64,000 bases of DNA, taken from Martinezella rhizogenes (lineage in GTDB: Bacteria > Pseudomonadota > Alphaproteobacteria > Rhizobiales > Rhizobiaceae). Positions 42,958 through 51,435 of this stretch are shown piece after piece; position 1 is the first letter of the stretch; each line of letters starts with the position of its first letter. The notes beneath the pieces were generated by a model. It saw only the letters and a list, made by a program, of their open reading frames with translations. It was not told where the DNA came from and searched no databases. The stretch is taken from NCBI GenBank assembly GCA_013322215.1, contig JAAMEZ010000056.1:186001-250000 (forward strand), in the 5' to 3' direction. The translations under genes were made by a program, and so were the position numbers.

Positions 42958-44160
42958 TCAGATGGATGCCTTCTCAGGCAGTCGCATCAAGACATGAAGC
43001 GCTGCCAGTACCAGCAATGGCATCAGGGTCGAGAACGCCACCAGAGGCCATGCACTGTCACCATCCAGCGCCGTTACAGCCAGCGTCCCGACGAGGCTTA
43101 CGATCAGGCTCTGGATGCAGAAGTAGAAGGCCACGGCCGATCCGGCGATATCGCCAAATTCCGCGAGCGCCCCGTTCGCCGTCACCGATGCCGCAAAGAC
43201 AATGCCGACAGCCATGATCCACATCGGCAGCACGAAGCTCCCAAAAGACGGCGATCCATAAATCTGGCCGATCGCAAGCATGGCTGCACCGGCAAGAAGC
43301 AATGCCATACCCCGCCCAACGCAGCCGGGGATACCCCACCTCCCGACGAACACGCCGGCAAAGCGCGCCGTCGCGATCATCACAATGGCGACCGTTGCGA
43401 ATGCCATACTGAAGCCAAATTCCGAATAGCCGGCCCGGCCGATCAACACGCGTGGCGCGGTCGAGAAGAACACGAAGAACGTGCCCATGCACGCACTGAA
43501 GGCCAGCGTGTAGGTCCAGAATGGAAAGCTTGCGAAGATTGGCCAGATGGAGCGACCCAGCCCGGCCGAAGCTGCCGGTCGCGTTTCGTGCCAGCATGCC
43601 ATGGCGTTGACCGTTGCGACCAGGGCAAGGAGCGCCAACAGCATGAAGATCGCTCGCCACCCGAAATGATTGGCAATCATCGCCCCGGCGATCGGCCCAA
43701 GCGCCGGTACGAAGGAGAGGATCGAGCCGAAGGCGGCATAGATGATTGCCTGCTCCGGGCGATTGCCATAGACATCCCGGACGGTCGCAAAGGTCGCGAC
43801 CAAAGCCGCTGAGGCGCCGGTCGCTTGCAGCAATCGGCAAAGTACGAAGGCGGTCGCATCCGATGAAAGCGCCGCTCCAAGGGATGCGGCGGCGAACAGA
43901 AGCGCACCCGACAGCAGGACGGGACGACGCCCGATGCGATCCGAAAGCGGGCCGAACGCGACCTGGCCGAGACCCAGCATGACCATATAGAGGCTCAACG
44001 TCAGCTGAACTATCGACGGCGTCGTGTTCAATATGCCCGGCATCGACGGGACGACGGGAAGGTAGATATCCATGGCCAGCGAGGCGAGGATGTCAAAAGG
44101 CGCCATCAGCAGCAGTGCCGCCGGCAGCGAGTAGGCCCAGGATGGGCGTATGTCAGACAT
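42958..44160 (-). CDS. MFS drug exporter, CmlA/FloR-like (chloramphenicol/florfenicol efflux family)
   Basis: The 400-residue, 12-helix protein of the Bcr/CflA (DHA1) group is strikingly like CmlA and FloR. Shared features are WAYSLPAALLLMAPFDILAS at the N-terminus, MDIYLPVVPSMP, VQLTLSLYMVMLGLGQ, the loop GPLSDRIGRRPVLL, and ATFATVRDVYGNR near residue 130. It probably exports phenicols or related compounds. The resemblance is by recall of the family, not a computed alignment, so a different drug is possible. The start at 44160 lacks a strong ribosome-binding site. Confidence 0.8.
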   Translation of the reverse strand: MSDIRPSWAYSLPAALLLMAPFDILASLAMDIYLPVVPSMPGILNTTPSIVQLTLSLYMVMLGLGQVAFGPLSDRIGRRPVLLSGALLFAAASLGAALSSDATAFVLCRLLQATGASAALVATFATVRDVYGNRPEQAIIYAAFGSILSFVPALGPIAGAMIANHFGWRAIFMLLALLALVATVNAMACWHETRPAASAGLGRSIWPIFASFPFWTYTLAFSACMGTFFVFFSTAPRVLIGRAGYSEFGFSMAFATVAIVMIATARFAGVFVGRWGIPGCVGRGMALLLAGAAMLAIGQIYGSPSFGSFVLPMWIMAVGIVFAASVTANGALAEFGDIAGSAVAFYFCIQSLIVSLVGTLAVTALDGDSAWPLVAFSTLMPLLVLAALHVLMRLPEKASI

Positions 44161-44497
44161 GAGAAAAATCCGCTCGAAAGAGAGTTCGGGCGGCGTCTGC
44201 CACTGGCTTCAATTGCAATGAATTCGACAGCACGCCGCAACAACAAAAAGCTGTTGCGGCTTATCTATCTGCTGACTTGGAGTTCCCCATGCCAATTGCC
44301 CCATGGCGAGATACGTAATGATCGCCAGCCTTTAGCAGATGCCGGCAAGGCGAGCAATGACATTGCAACGCGCCAGCGGCTGCAACCCGGCCATGTGGAG
44401 CTGCGACAATCATGCCGCGAAAATAGGCTGATATTCTAATAAATTTTTAACCATGCCCATGCCCTAACTGCTTGTAATTTCTTCATCGGAGCAGGTT
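44161..44497. other. Divergent promoter region between exporter and chemoreceptor genes
   Basis: These 337 bases hold no supported gene. On the exporter side lies the hairpin at 44234-44260. On the chemoreceptor side there is an AT-rich stretch at 44420-44480 (AATAAATTTTTAACC) likely to carry its promoter. Confidence 0.5.
44234..44260 (-). promoter_or_regulatory. Hairpin in the exporter gene leader
   Basis: GCCGCAACA (44234-44242) and TGTTGCGGC (44252-44260) form a perfect 9-bp stem, with CTTTTTG in the loop on the minus strand, 74 bases before the exporter start. Known cmlA genes are induced by leader attenuation, so a regulatory role is possible. Confidence 0.35.
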
Positions 44498-46000
44498 ATG
44501 GTACGCGCATCGAAAATGGACGAGTTGAACGATCGGCTCGACTTTGTTGGACTGGGGCAGGATGCCCGGCAGGCTCTCTCGGAACTGCAGCCAACCATCG
44601 AATCTGCCGTCAAAGGCTCCCTCGATGTTTTCTACCAGAGGATCGTCAAACATCCGGAAATGTCGAAGTTCTTCTCGTCGCAGCAGCATGTGGCGCATGC
44701 CAAATCCAAGCAGCAGGATCATTGGAAGACGATCGCATCAGGCAAATACGGACCCGACTATGTCGAGGCGGTCTCGGCCGTCGGCAGAACCCATGCGCGC
44801 CTGGGGCTGGAACCGCGCTGGTACATCGGTGGTTATGCGCTGATCCTCGAAGGCATGGTACGCTCGATCGTCGCGCAGCAGCTGTCGGGCTTCATGCAGC
44901 GCAAGCACGAGCAGGCCCTGTCGTGTCGGCTGTCGGCGATCGTCAAGGCCGCACTCGTGGATATGGATTACGGCATTTCCGTCTATCTGCAGGTGCTCGC
45001 CGATGAGCGCGACCGGGCCGAGGCCGAGCGGGCCGCCGCACAGCACGAGCAGGAGCGCGCGCTCAATGCGCTCGGCATCGCGCTGAACGGCCTTGCGAAC
45101 GGCGACCTGACGGCTGACATCACGGAAGCCCTTTCCACCGAGTTCGAAGTTCTGAAGAGCAATTACAACGAATCGCTCGCATCCCTCGGCACAGCAATGC
45201 AACGCATCGAGGATTCGGTGACGCGCGTTCGCGACGAAGCCGGCTCGATCTCGTCTGCCGCCGACAACATGGCGCGGCGCACGGAGCAGCAGGCATCCGC
45301 GCTCGAGGAAAGTGCAGCTGCGATCGACCAGATCACCACCATTTCCGAACAGACGGCCGAACGGACACGCGAAGTGCAGGCGATCGTCAAGGAATCCGCC
45401 TCGGAAGCAGAGCACTCCCGCGAAGTCGTTCAGCAGGCCGTGTCCGCCATGGGCGATATCGAAACCTCGTCTCGCAAGATGACCGATATCATCTCCGTCA
45501 TCGACGACATCGCGTTCCAGACCAACCTTCTGGCGCTGAACGCCGGTGTCGAGGCGGCAAGAGCCGGCGAACAGGGCAAGGGCTTTGCCGTCGTCGCCCA
45601 GGAAGTCCGCGAGCTGGCGCAGCGCTCGGCAACGGCGGCAAAGGAAATCAAGGATCTCATCGACAGGTCGTCAAATGACGTGCGCCGAGGCGTCGAACTG
45701 GTCAACCGGACCGGCGAGGCGCTGGCTTTGATCGGCAATCAAGTCGCTTCCATCGACCGGAATGTCGGCGCCATCGCCCGCTCGACGCAGGAACAGGCCG
45801 TTGGCATCAGCGAGATCAACTCCGCAGTGCGCAACATGGATCAGATGACCCAGCAGAACGTGGCGCTGATGGAAGAGACGAATGCCTCGACACGGCACCT
45901 CGCCGATATCAGCAACGAGCTCGCCGGCCTGGTCGGCCGGTTCAAGACGGTGCGTTCGGGAACGCGGACTGGGGCCGTGAGGTTAAAGCTCGCAAGCTGA
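44498..46000 (+). CDS. Globin-coupled methyl-accepting chemotaxis protein (HemAT-like, soluble)
   Basis: The 500-residue protein has an N-terminal globin sensor (about 15-165), with proximal haem ligand His99 in VGRTHARLGL and RWYIGGYALILEGM after it. A HAMP-like linker (about 190-240, LANGDLTADITE) leads to an MCP signalling domain (about 250-490) with the hairpin tip AFQTNLLALNAGVEAARAGEQ. No membrane segment is seen, so it is a cytoplasmic aerotaxis or oxygen/NO sensor that signals to CheA elsewhere. GGAG lies about six bases before the ATG. No other che genes are nearby. Confidence 0.93.
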   Translation: MVRASKMDELNDRLDFVGLGQDARQALSELQPTIESAVKGSLDVFYQRIVKHPEMSKFFSSQQHVAHAKSKQQDHWKTIASGKYGPDYVEAVSAVGRTHARLGLEPRWYIGGYALILEGMVRSIVAQQLSGFMQRKHEQALSCRLSAIVKAALVDMDYGISVYLQVLADERDRAEAERAAAQHEQERALNALGIALNGLANGDLTADITEALSTEFEVLKSNYNESLASLGTAMQRIEDSVTRVRDEAGSISSAADNMARRTEQQASALEESAAAIDQITTISEQTAERTREVQAIVKESASEAEHSREVVQQAVSAMGDIETSSRKMTDIISVIDDIAFQTNLLALNAGVEAARAGEQGKGFAVVAQEVRELAQRSATAAKEIKDLIDRSSNDVRRGVELVNRTGEALALIGNQVASIDRNVGAIARSTQEQAVGISEINSAVRNMDQMTQQNVALMEETNASTRHLADISNELAGLVGRFKTVRSGTRTGAVRLKLAS

Positions 46001-46089
46001 GACAGCCAACCTCCGTCATCGTTGGCATTCTAGCCGGTTCATTTCAATCGGCTCCAGACGCAAGTCCGGGGCCGCTTTGGCTGAGCAGT

Positions 46090-46968
46090 CTACCCCGGCA
46101 TATTCTCGATTTCCGCCAGCAGCCATTGGCGGAACACTTTCATTGACGCCGTCTCGGCCCGCGATTTCAGCCGTGTCAGCCAGTAGCTTCCCGTCATCGC
46201 GGTGATTTGGAACGGCTGCATGATCCTGCCGGCCTCGATGTCATGGGAAAACATCGCGACCGGCACGAGCGCGACGCCGACGCCGCGCGCTGCGGCCTCC
46301 ACCAGCGTCAGCGAGGAATCGAACATCCAGCCGCGAAGATGGGGAGGCTGCAGGCCCGCAGCCCTGAACCAGAGCGCCCATTCGTCGACCCGGTAGGATC
46401 GCAAAAGTTCGACATCGGCAAGATCGGCGGGCATACACAATCGCTTGCCGATATCGGGCGTGCAGACCGGGGAGAGCGGCGCGTCCATCAGATGGATCGC
46501 CTCCGTTCCATGCCAGGCGCCATCACCGAAGCGCAGAAAGAAATCCAACCCGTCGAGCACCATGTCGGCGCGATTATTATTGGTCTTCAGGCGCAGATCG
46601 ACGTGCGGATGCTGCGTCTTGAAGCTCGCGAGACGCGGCATTAGCCAGCCGATGGCGAAGGTGCCGACGACGCCGATCGTCAGGATCTCGGCAAAATTCC
46701 CCTCCTCCAGCTGGCTGAGCGTGGCGCTCATGCGGCGAAAGGCATCCGTCAGCACCGGCAGCAGCGCATGCCCTTCATCGGTCAGCGCAAGACCGCGCGG
46801 CAGACGCTTGAAGAGGGTCACACCCAACACGTCTTCCAGCGCCTTGACCTGATGGCTGATCGCCGTCTGCGTGACCCGGAGCTCCAGGCCAGCCCGCGTA
46901 AAACTGCAATGTCGCGCCGAGGCCTCGAAAACGCGCAGCGCGTTCAGCGGCAGCTGTGAGATGTCCAT
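46090..46968 (-). CDS. ampR: LysR family beta-lactamase regulator AmpR
   Basis: The 292-residue protein has an N-terminal HTH (PLNALRVFEASARHCSFTRA, RVTQTAISHQVKALE) and the AmpR/GcvA-type effector domain (GTFAIGWLMPRL, DFFLRFGDGAWHG). It is divergent from a class A beta-lactamase gene, the classic ampR-bla layout. AmpR normally binds the shared promoter and answers to muropeptides released by cell-wall damage, switching on the lactamase genes. It should control both downstream lactamase genes. Confidence 0.9.
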   Translation of the reverse strand: MDISQLPLNALRVFEASARHCSFTRAGLELRVTQTAISHQVKALEDVLGVTLFKRLPRGLALTDEGHALLPVLTDAFRRMSATLSQLEEGNFAEILTIGVVGTFAIGWLMPRLASFKTQHPHVDLRLKTNNNRADMVLDGLDFFLRFGDGAWHGTEAIHLMDAPLSPVCTPDIGKRLCMPADLADVELLRSYRVDEWALWFRAAGLQPPHLRGWMFDSSLTLVEAAARGVGVALVPVAMFSHDIEAGRIMQPFQITAMTGSYWLTRLKSRAETASMKVFRQWLLAEIENMPG

Positions 46969-46995
46969 TTATGTCCTAAGGCCAAGTTTTTCTCA

Positions 46996-47027
46996 TGTCT
47001 AAGCCCAGAATTGATCGTTTGTCTAGG
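46996..47027. promoter_or_regulatory. Direct repeat TGTCTAAG/TGTCTAGG, possible AmpR site
   Basis: TGTCTAAG (46996-47003) and TGTCTAGG (47020-47027) lie 24 bases apart in the ampR-bla divergent promoter region (46969-47138). LysR proteins bind spaced half-sites of this kind, but the classic AmpR box is not clear. Confidence 0.25.
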
Positions 47028-47138
47028 GTAGGAAGCGGAGCCATAGTCTGCCTCGCAAGGTGATTTGCCTGATCCCAACGACATCCACGGGGCCAAAAGG
47101 CGCACCTTTGCCCAACGTAAAATCGAAGTGGAAACAAG

Positions 47139-48032
47139 ATGACGATCTTATTGTCGCGCCGGCAAAGCCTTGCCGGCAGCTTGCTTGCGCTGCCTGTTCT
47201 GGCAGGGCTCAGCGCAGTTGGACGCACTGCAGACGATAATGCCGGGGAGGCGCAGCTTGCCGCACTCGAAAGCAGGCATCCGGGCCGCATCTGCGTCAGC
47301 ATTCTCGACATGGCAAGTGGCAAGCGCATCGAGCACCGCGCCAGCGAGCGCATCCTGATGTGCAGCACCTTCAAGATGCTGACGGCAGCTCTCGTGCTTG
47401 CCCGCGTCGACAAGGGAGAAGAGAAGCTCGATCGACGTATTCGCTACGCGAAAAGCGAGCTCATCGACTATTCCCCGGCAACCGCGCCCAACGCCGGAGA
47501 AAATGGCATGACCATCGGCGAACTTTGCGCTGCGGCAGTGACGCTCAGCGACAATACCGCGGCCAACCTACTGCTTGCGAGCTTTGGCGGCCCGGAGGCA
47601 ATCACGACCTTTTGCCGCAGCATGGGCGACGAGATCACCCGCCTCGACCGCACCGAACCCACGCTGAACTATCACGACACTCCGGACGACCAGCGCGACA
47701 CGACGACGGCTTCGGCCATGCTGGAAAACCTGCGGCGGCTCCTGTTCACTGATGTGCTGACAGCCGCCTCGCGATCGCAGCTGGCCGCCTGGCTGATCAC
47801 CAACAAGACGGGTGACACCCGCCTGCGCGCCGGCCTTGCGAAGGATTGGCTGGTTGGCGACAAGACAGGAACAAACGGCGACAAGGCCGGCAATGCCAAT
47901 GACATCGCGGTGCTGTGGCCATCGAACCGCGCGCCCATCATCGCGACGGCCTATTGCGAGATACCGGAAATCGCAACCGATGAACGCAATGCCATCATTG
48001 CCGAGATCGGCCGGATCGCTGCGGCGATCTGA
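47139..48032 (+). CDS. Class A beta-lactamase
   Basis: The 297-residue serine beta-lactamase has all class A motifs: nucleophile Ser76 in CSTFK (S-x-x-K), LSDNTAAN (SDN loop), RTEPTLN (omega-loop Glu166 of Ambler numbering) and GDKTGTNG (KTG). The N-terminus LLSRRQSLAGSLLALPVLAG looks like a twin-arginine signal, unlike the Sec signal of most class A enzymes. A Cys precedes the active Ser, as in class A carbapenemases, but no partner Cys is evident after the KTG motif. It is controlled by the divergent AmpR gene. Confidence 0.95.
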   Translation: MTILLSRRQSLAGSLLALPVLAGLSAVGRTADDNAGEAQLAALESRHPGRICVSILDMASGKRIEHRASERILMCSTFKMLTAALVLARVDKGEEKLDRRIRYAKSELIDYSPATAPNAGENGMTIGELCAAAVTLSDNTAANLLLASFGGPEAITTFCRSMGDEITRLDRTEPTLNYHDTPDDQRDTTTASAMLENLRRLLFTDVLTAASRSQLAAWLITNKTGDTRLRAGLAKDWLVGDKTGTNGDKAGNANDIAVLWPSNRAPIIATAYCEIPEIATDERNAIIAEIGRIAAAI

Positions 48033-48126
48033 GATCATGCGTGCCGGATAACAACCGCCACCAGTCATCACCTCCTTTTCGACCGTACGATCCTGCACGG
48101 TCGATCATCATAATGAGGATATCATC

Positions 48127-49320
48127 TTGAATATACGTAGCAATTCCCTGCAGAAGCTCAGTATCGTCGCTGGCTGCCTTTTCTATGGGATCGGTGCCCA
48201 CGCCGCCGAAGGCAATGACCGTGATCAGCTGGAGCGAGCCGTCAACGAGATCATTCGTCCCCTCATGAAGGATAACGATGTGCCGGGCATGGCAATCGCG
48301 ATTACCGTCAAGGGCAAGCGCTACATCTTCAACTACGGCGTCGCCTCGAAGGAGAGCGGCCAGAAGGTGACGAACGACACGATCTTCGAACTCGGATCCA
48401 TCAGCAAGACCTTTACGGCAACGCTCGGCTCCTACGCTCAGATCAGCGGAAAGCTGTCCTTCTCCGACAAGGCGACGAAGTACATGCCGGAACTTGCGGG
48501 CAGCACTTTCGACAGGATCAGCCTTCTCAATCTCGGCACCTATACGGCAGGCGGGCTGCCTCTCCAATTCCCCAATGGCGTGACGGATCAGGACAAGATG
48601 GTTGCCTATTATCGCAATTGGCATCCGTCCTTTGCGCCTGGCACGTATCGGCAATATTCGAACCCCAGCATCGGCCTGTTCGGTTATCTGGCAGCGCAGG
48701 CCATGGGCCAGCCGTTCGAGACGCTGATGCAGGAAGAAATTCTTTCCGGCCTGGGCCTCAGCCACACCTATGTCCGCGTTCCGCCGGCCGAGATGGGCAA
48801 CTATGCCTATGGCTATTCGAAGCAGGGCAAGCCGATCCGCGTCAATCCCGGCGTTCTCGACACGCAGGCCTATGGCATCAAGACCACCGCCTCGGACATG
48901 CTTGCCTTTCTAGAAGCGAATATGGGCGAAGCAAAGCTCGACGGCAGACTTCAGCAGGCGATCGATGCGACGCATGTCGGCTACTACCGCGTCGACAATA
49001 TGACACAGGCGCTCGGTTGGGAAATCTATGCCTATCCAACGACGCTTGCCAGGTTGCTTGCCGGTAATTCATCCGACATGGCACTCGAGCCGCACAAGGT
49101 CACCCGCCTCGATCCGCCGCAGCAGCCGCGCAAGGATGTCCTGCTGAACAAGACGGGTTCGACGAACGGCTTCGGCGCCTATGCGGCCTTCATACCCGCG
49201 CGGCAGGTCGGCATCGTCCTGCTGGCGAACAGGAATTTTCCGATCCCTGCGCGCGTTTCGTCGGTCTACAAGATCCTGACCACCGTAGAAAACCTGCCGG
49301 GATCCAACGAGGCGAAGTAG
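48127..49320 (+). CDS. ampC: Class C beta-lactamase (AmpC type)
   Basis: The 397-residue protein has the class C motifs: Ser91 in LGSISKTF (S-x-S-K), Tyr178 in QYSN (Y-S-N) and Lys343 in LLNKTGSTNGFG (K-T-G). A Sec signal peptide (NSLQKLSIVAGCLFYGIGAHA) ends near residue 27. The length fits AmpC enzymes. It starts with TTG at 48127, with GAGGAT six bases upstream. It lies 94 bases after the class A gene in the same direction, so both may share the AmpR-controlled promoter. Confidence 0.94.
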   Translation: MNIRSNSLQKLSIVAGCLFYGIGAHAAEGNDRDQLERAVNEIIRPLMKDNDVPGMAIAITVKGKRYIFNYGVASKESGQKVTNDTIFELGSISKTFTATLGSYAQISGKLSFSDKATKYMPELAGSTFDRISLLNLGTYTAGGLPLQFPNGVTDQDKMVAYYRNWHPSFAPGTYRQYSNPSIGLFGYLAAQAMGQPFETLMQEEILSGLGLSHTYVRVPPAEMGNYAYGYSKQGKPIRVNPGVLDTQAYGIKTTASDMLAFLEANMGEAKLDGRLQQAIDATHVGYYRVDNMTQALGWEIYAYPTTLARLLAGNSSDMALEPHKVTRLDPPQQPRKDVLLNKTGSTNGFGAYAAFIPARQVGIVLLANRNFPIPARVSSVYKILTTVENLPGSNEAK

Positions 49321-49356
49321 AGACTGGTCTTGAAGATTTGGTCCGCTTCAGCGAGC

Positions 49357-49389
49357 GGCCGCCCCGCAGCAAAAGCTGCCGGGGCGGCC
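49357..49389 (+). terminator. GC-rich terminator hairpin after ampC
   Basis: GGCCGCCCCG-CAGC pairs with GCTG-C-CGGGGCGGCC around an AAAA loop, with one bulged C. It lies 36 bases after the ampC stop. A weak T tract follows. Confidence 0.65.
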
Positions 49390-49447
49390 AACATTATCTT
49401 ACGGATCGCCGCAAGGCCGAACTATCTCAATCAAATCGCCAAGCCGC

Positions 49448-49481
49448 TGATATATGACAATATCCTTTGTCACATATATCA
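49448..49481. terminator. AT-rich inverted repeat before the aldolase gene end
   Basis: TGATATATG (49448-49456) pairs with CATATATCA (49473-49481); inner bases pair with a 2-base bulge. It lies 20 bases past the 3' end of the minus-strand DapA-family gene, so a terminator role is likely; a protein site is possible. Confidence 0.4.
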
Positions 49482-49500
49482 AGCGCGCCTGATACCGGCA

Positions 49501-50421
49501 TCAGGCGGTGGACAGTTCGCCTGCGTCCTGCCAATTGCGCAACAACGCAAACAGCTCCTCGCGGTCCTTCGCATCGAGTTGCGGCACGCCTGGAACGCGA
49601 ACAGGGCCGACCTTCAGACCGGAATAGGTGACGGCCTCCTTGACGACGGTAACGTTTGTTCCATTGCGGAACTTGGTGCGCATGCGTTCGAAAGGCTCGA
49701 GCTTGTTGACGATGGCGCGGGCAGCGGCGAAATCGCCTTTCTCCAAAGCCGCATGCACAGCAAGCGACAGCTTCGGAGCAACATTGACGAGGCCCGAGGT
49801 GAAGCCCTTTGCGCCCGCAGCGGCGAATGTCGGAGCCCAGCTTTCGGCGAGACCGCAGACGAATAGCGCGCCGTTCGGATCAGAAGCCGCGATCGCCCGT
49901 GAAAGCAGCATGAGATCCGTCGTCGCAAACTTGATACCGGCAATATTGCCGTGACCGGCCAGACGGACCATATCGTCGACGCTGAAGCCTTCGGCACGGA
50001 CATAGGCGACGAGCGGGAGCGGCGAGGCCTCCGCCAGATCACGAAAATAATCGATCTGCGAACCAGGTGCGGCAAATGGGTCCACCGGTTGATGAGACAT
50101 GACAGCCGAAGCACCAATCGAAGCAGCGTCCTTCGCCATCTGGATCGCCTCCCGTAATGAACGGCCGATTGCCGCCGTCACGGGCGCCTTGCCATCGACA
50201 CCGGATATCGCCGCATCATGGACGCGGCGGATCTCCTGCGGAGTGAGTGCGTAGAACTCACCCGTATTGCCCGCCGCAACGATATTGTGAATGCCGGCGG
50301 CCGCTACCCGCTGATAGACTAGAGCGGTGACGCGCGGTTCCACCTCGCCACTTCCATCATAGGCCGTGACTGGAACGCCAGAGACGCCGGTCAGCACCTG
50401 CCGCATGGTTTCAATGCTCAT
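49501..50421 (-). CDS. DapA/KDG-type aldolase or dehydratase (dihydrodipicolinate synthase family)
   Basis: The 306-residue protein has the NAL/DHDPS fold: GNTGEFYAL (residues 51-59) and the Schiff-base Lys164 in GIKFATTD, with a Tyr near 140. The family includes 2-keto-3-deoxy sugar-acid aldolases and dehydratases. Together with the acid-sugar dehydratase gene at 57444, a keto-deoxy sugar-acid step is likely (inference). The start at 50421 is preferred; further in-frame Met codons lie up to 50457. It is co-directional with the GntR gene upstream (88-base gap). Confidence 0.87.
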   Translation of the reverse strand: MSIETMRQVLTGVSGVPVTAYDGSGEVEPRVTALVYQRVAAAGIHNIVAAGNTGEFYALTPQEIRRVHDAAISGVDGKAPVTAAIGRSLREAIQMAKDAASIGASAVMSHQPVDPFAAPGSQIDYFRDLAEASPLPLVAYVRAEGFSVDDMVRLAGHGNIAGIKFATTDLMLLSRAIAASDPNGALFVCGLAESWAPTFAAAGAKGFTSGLVNVAPKLSLAVHAALEKGDFAAARAIVNKLEPFERMRTKFRNGTNVTVVKEAVTYSGLKVGPVRVPGVPQLDAKDREELFALLRNWQDAGELSTA

Positions 50422-50509
50422 CTTCCTACCCTTACCCTTCATCATCCATCGAGACACAAACGAGGAGGCGTACAGAAGCCGTCACCTCGCCCTCGTCTCA
50501 TCCAATTGC

Positions 50510-51223
50510 CTATACGCCCTGGAACATGCGGGCACGTGCATTCAAGATATGTCGCTTCATGGCATCGTGAGCCTCGGTCTCCTGACGCGCGAAAATCGCC
50601 TGCACGATAACGGCATGCTCATCCTGAACGCTGCGGATCTGCTCGGGCGTCCGCTTGAGGCTGAGGCTGCGGGTCACGGAATGACCGATGGCGAAATGCG
50701 GCCGGAACAATTCACGGGCAGTGATATGGAACTGATTGCCTGTCGCGATCGCAATGGCGTCGTGCAGTTCCTGATCTTCCTCGGCACCGAGGCGGCCTTC
50801 GCCAAGACATTGTTCGATCTTCTGGAGCGCCGCCGTGATCCGTTCCTTGTCGGTCGGCTGCCAGTTGCGCGCTGCGAGTTCGGCTGCCTCGGCCTCAAGC
50901 CCGGCACGAAATTCGAAAAAGCGCTGGACATCCGCAAGCGACCCTACAGGTACCATTTTCAGGACAGAGGAATCCGGCCTTTGCCTGACATAGGAACCCG
51001 ACCCCTTGCGCGACACGATCAAGCCGTCCATGCGCAGCCGCTCCAGAGCGTCGCGCACGACGGGTCGTGACGCGCCGAACATCTCCGCGAGCTTCGCTTC
51101 CGCCGGCAGTCGCTCATTCACCGGAAAGGTTCCATCCGCAATCATGGCGACGATCTTCTCATAGATGATGTCGCCGAAGCGCGTCGCGCCCATACCGGAA
51201 TCATTGGCGACAGAGAGTTTCAT
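50510..51223 (-). CDS. GntR family (FadR-type) transcriptional regulator
   Basis: The 237-residue protein has a GntR HTH (YEKIVAMIADGTFPVNERLP, LAEMFGASRPVVRDALERL, GSGSYVRQRP) and a helical FCD ligand domain with metal-site histidines (ELHDAIAIATGN, DEHAVIVQAI, AMKRHI). FCD-type GntR proteins often sense sugar acids, which fits the cluster. The ATG at 51223 has AAGG six bases upstream; earlier Met codons (51226, 51229) are less well placed. It is divergent from the transporter genes that start at 51436. Confidence 0.9.
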   Translation of the reverse strand: MKLSVANDSGMGATRFGDIIYEKIVAMIADGTFPVNERLPAEAKLAEMFGASRPVVRDALERLRMDGLIVSRKGSGSYVRQRPDSSVLKMVPVGSLADVQRFFEFRAGLEAEAAELAARNWQPTDKERITAALQKIEQCLGEGRLGAEEDQELHDAIAIATGNQFHITARELFRPHFAIGHSVTRSLSLKRTPEQIRSVQDEHAVIVQAIFARQETEAHDAMKRHILNARARMFQGV

Positions 51224-51287
51224 CATCATCCTTTGTGAATGCCGACAGGCGACAGCCATAGTGCATTTCCTGCGCGACAGGGCTACT

Positions 51288-51305
51288 AAATCTGTAAAAA
51301 TCTGT
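51288..51305. promoter_or_regulatory. Tandem AAATCTGT repeats, candidate GntR site
   Basis: AAATCTGT occurs at 51288-51295 and 51298-51305, one helical turn apart, in the 212-base region between the GntR gene and the transporter operon. It may be the operator that controls both. Confidence 0.3.
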
Positions 51306-51435
51306 CAACTCTTGTAATTATCTGAGAACGTAATATGGTCTCGACGCTGCGCCAGAGGGGTGCATGGCGACGGGACGGGAACCTGTCGCATCGGCCGAGG
51401 CAAAGCCCGGCCAAAGTCAAAACGGGAGGGATTCG

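Noticed and set aside
44161..44240. A possible leader peptide (GTG start near 44231) overlapping the exporter start
   Set aside because: The frame ends just inside the exporter gene, but there is no ATG, no clear ribosome-binding site and no typical stall sequence, so it is not annotated.
47139..48032. Class A carbapenemase
   Set aside because: The Cys before the active-site Ser recalls carbapenemases, but the matching second Cys after the KTG motif is missing, so only a general class A call is made.
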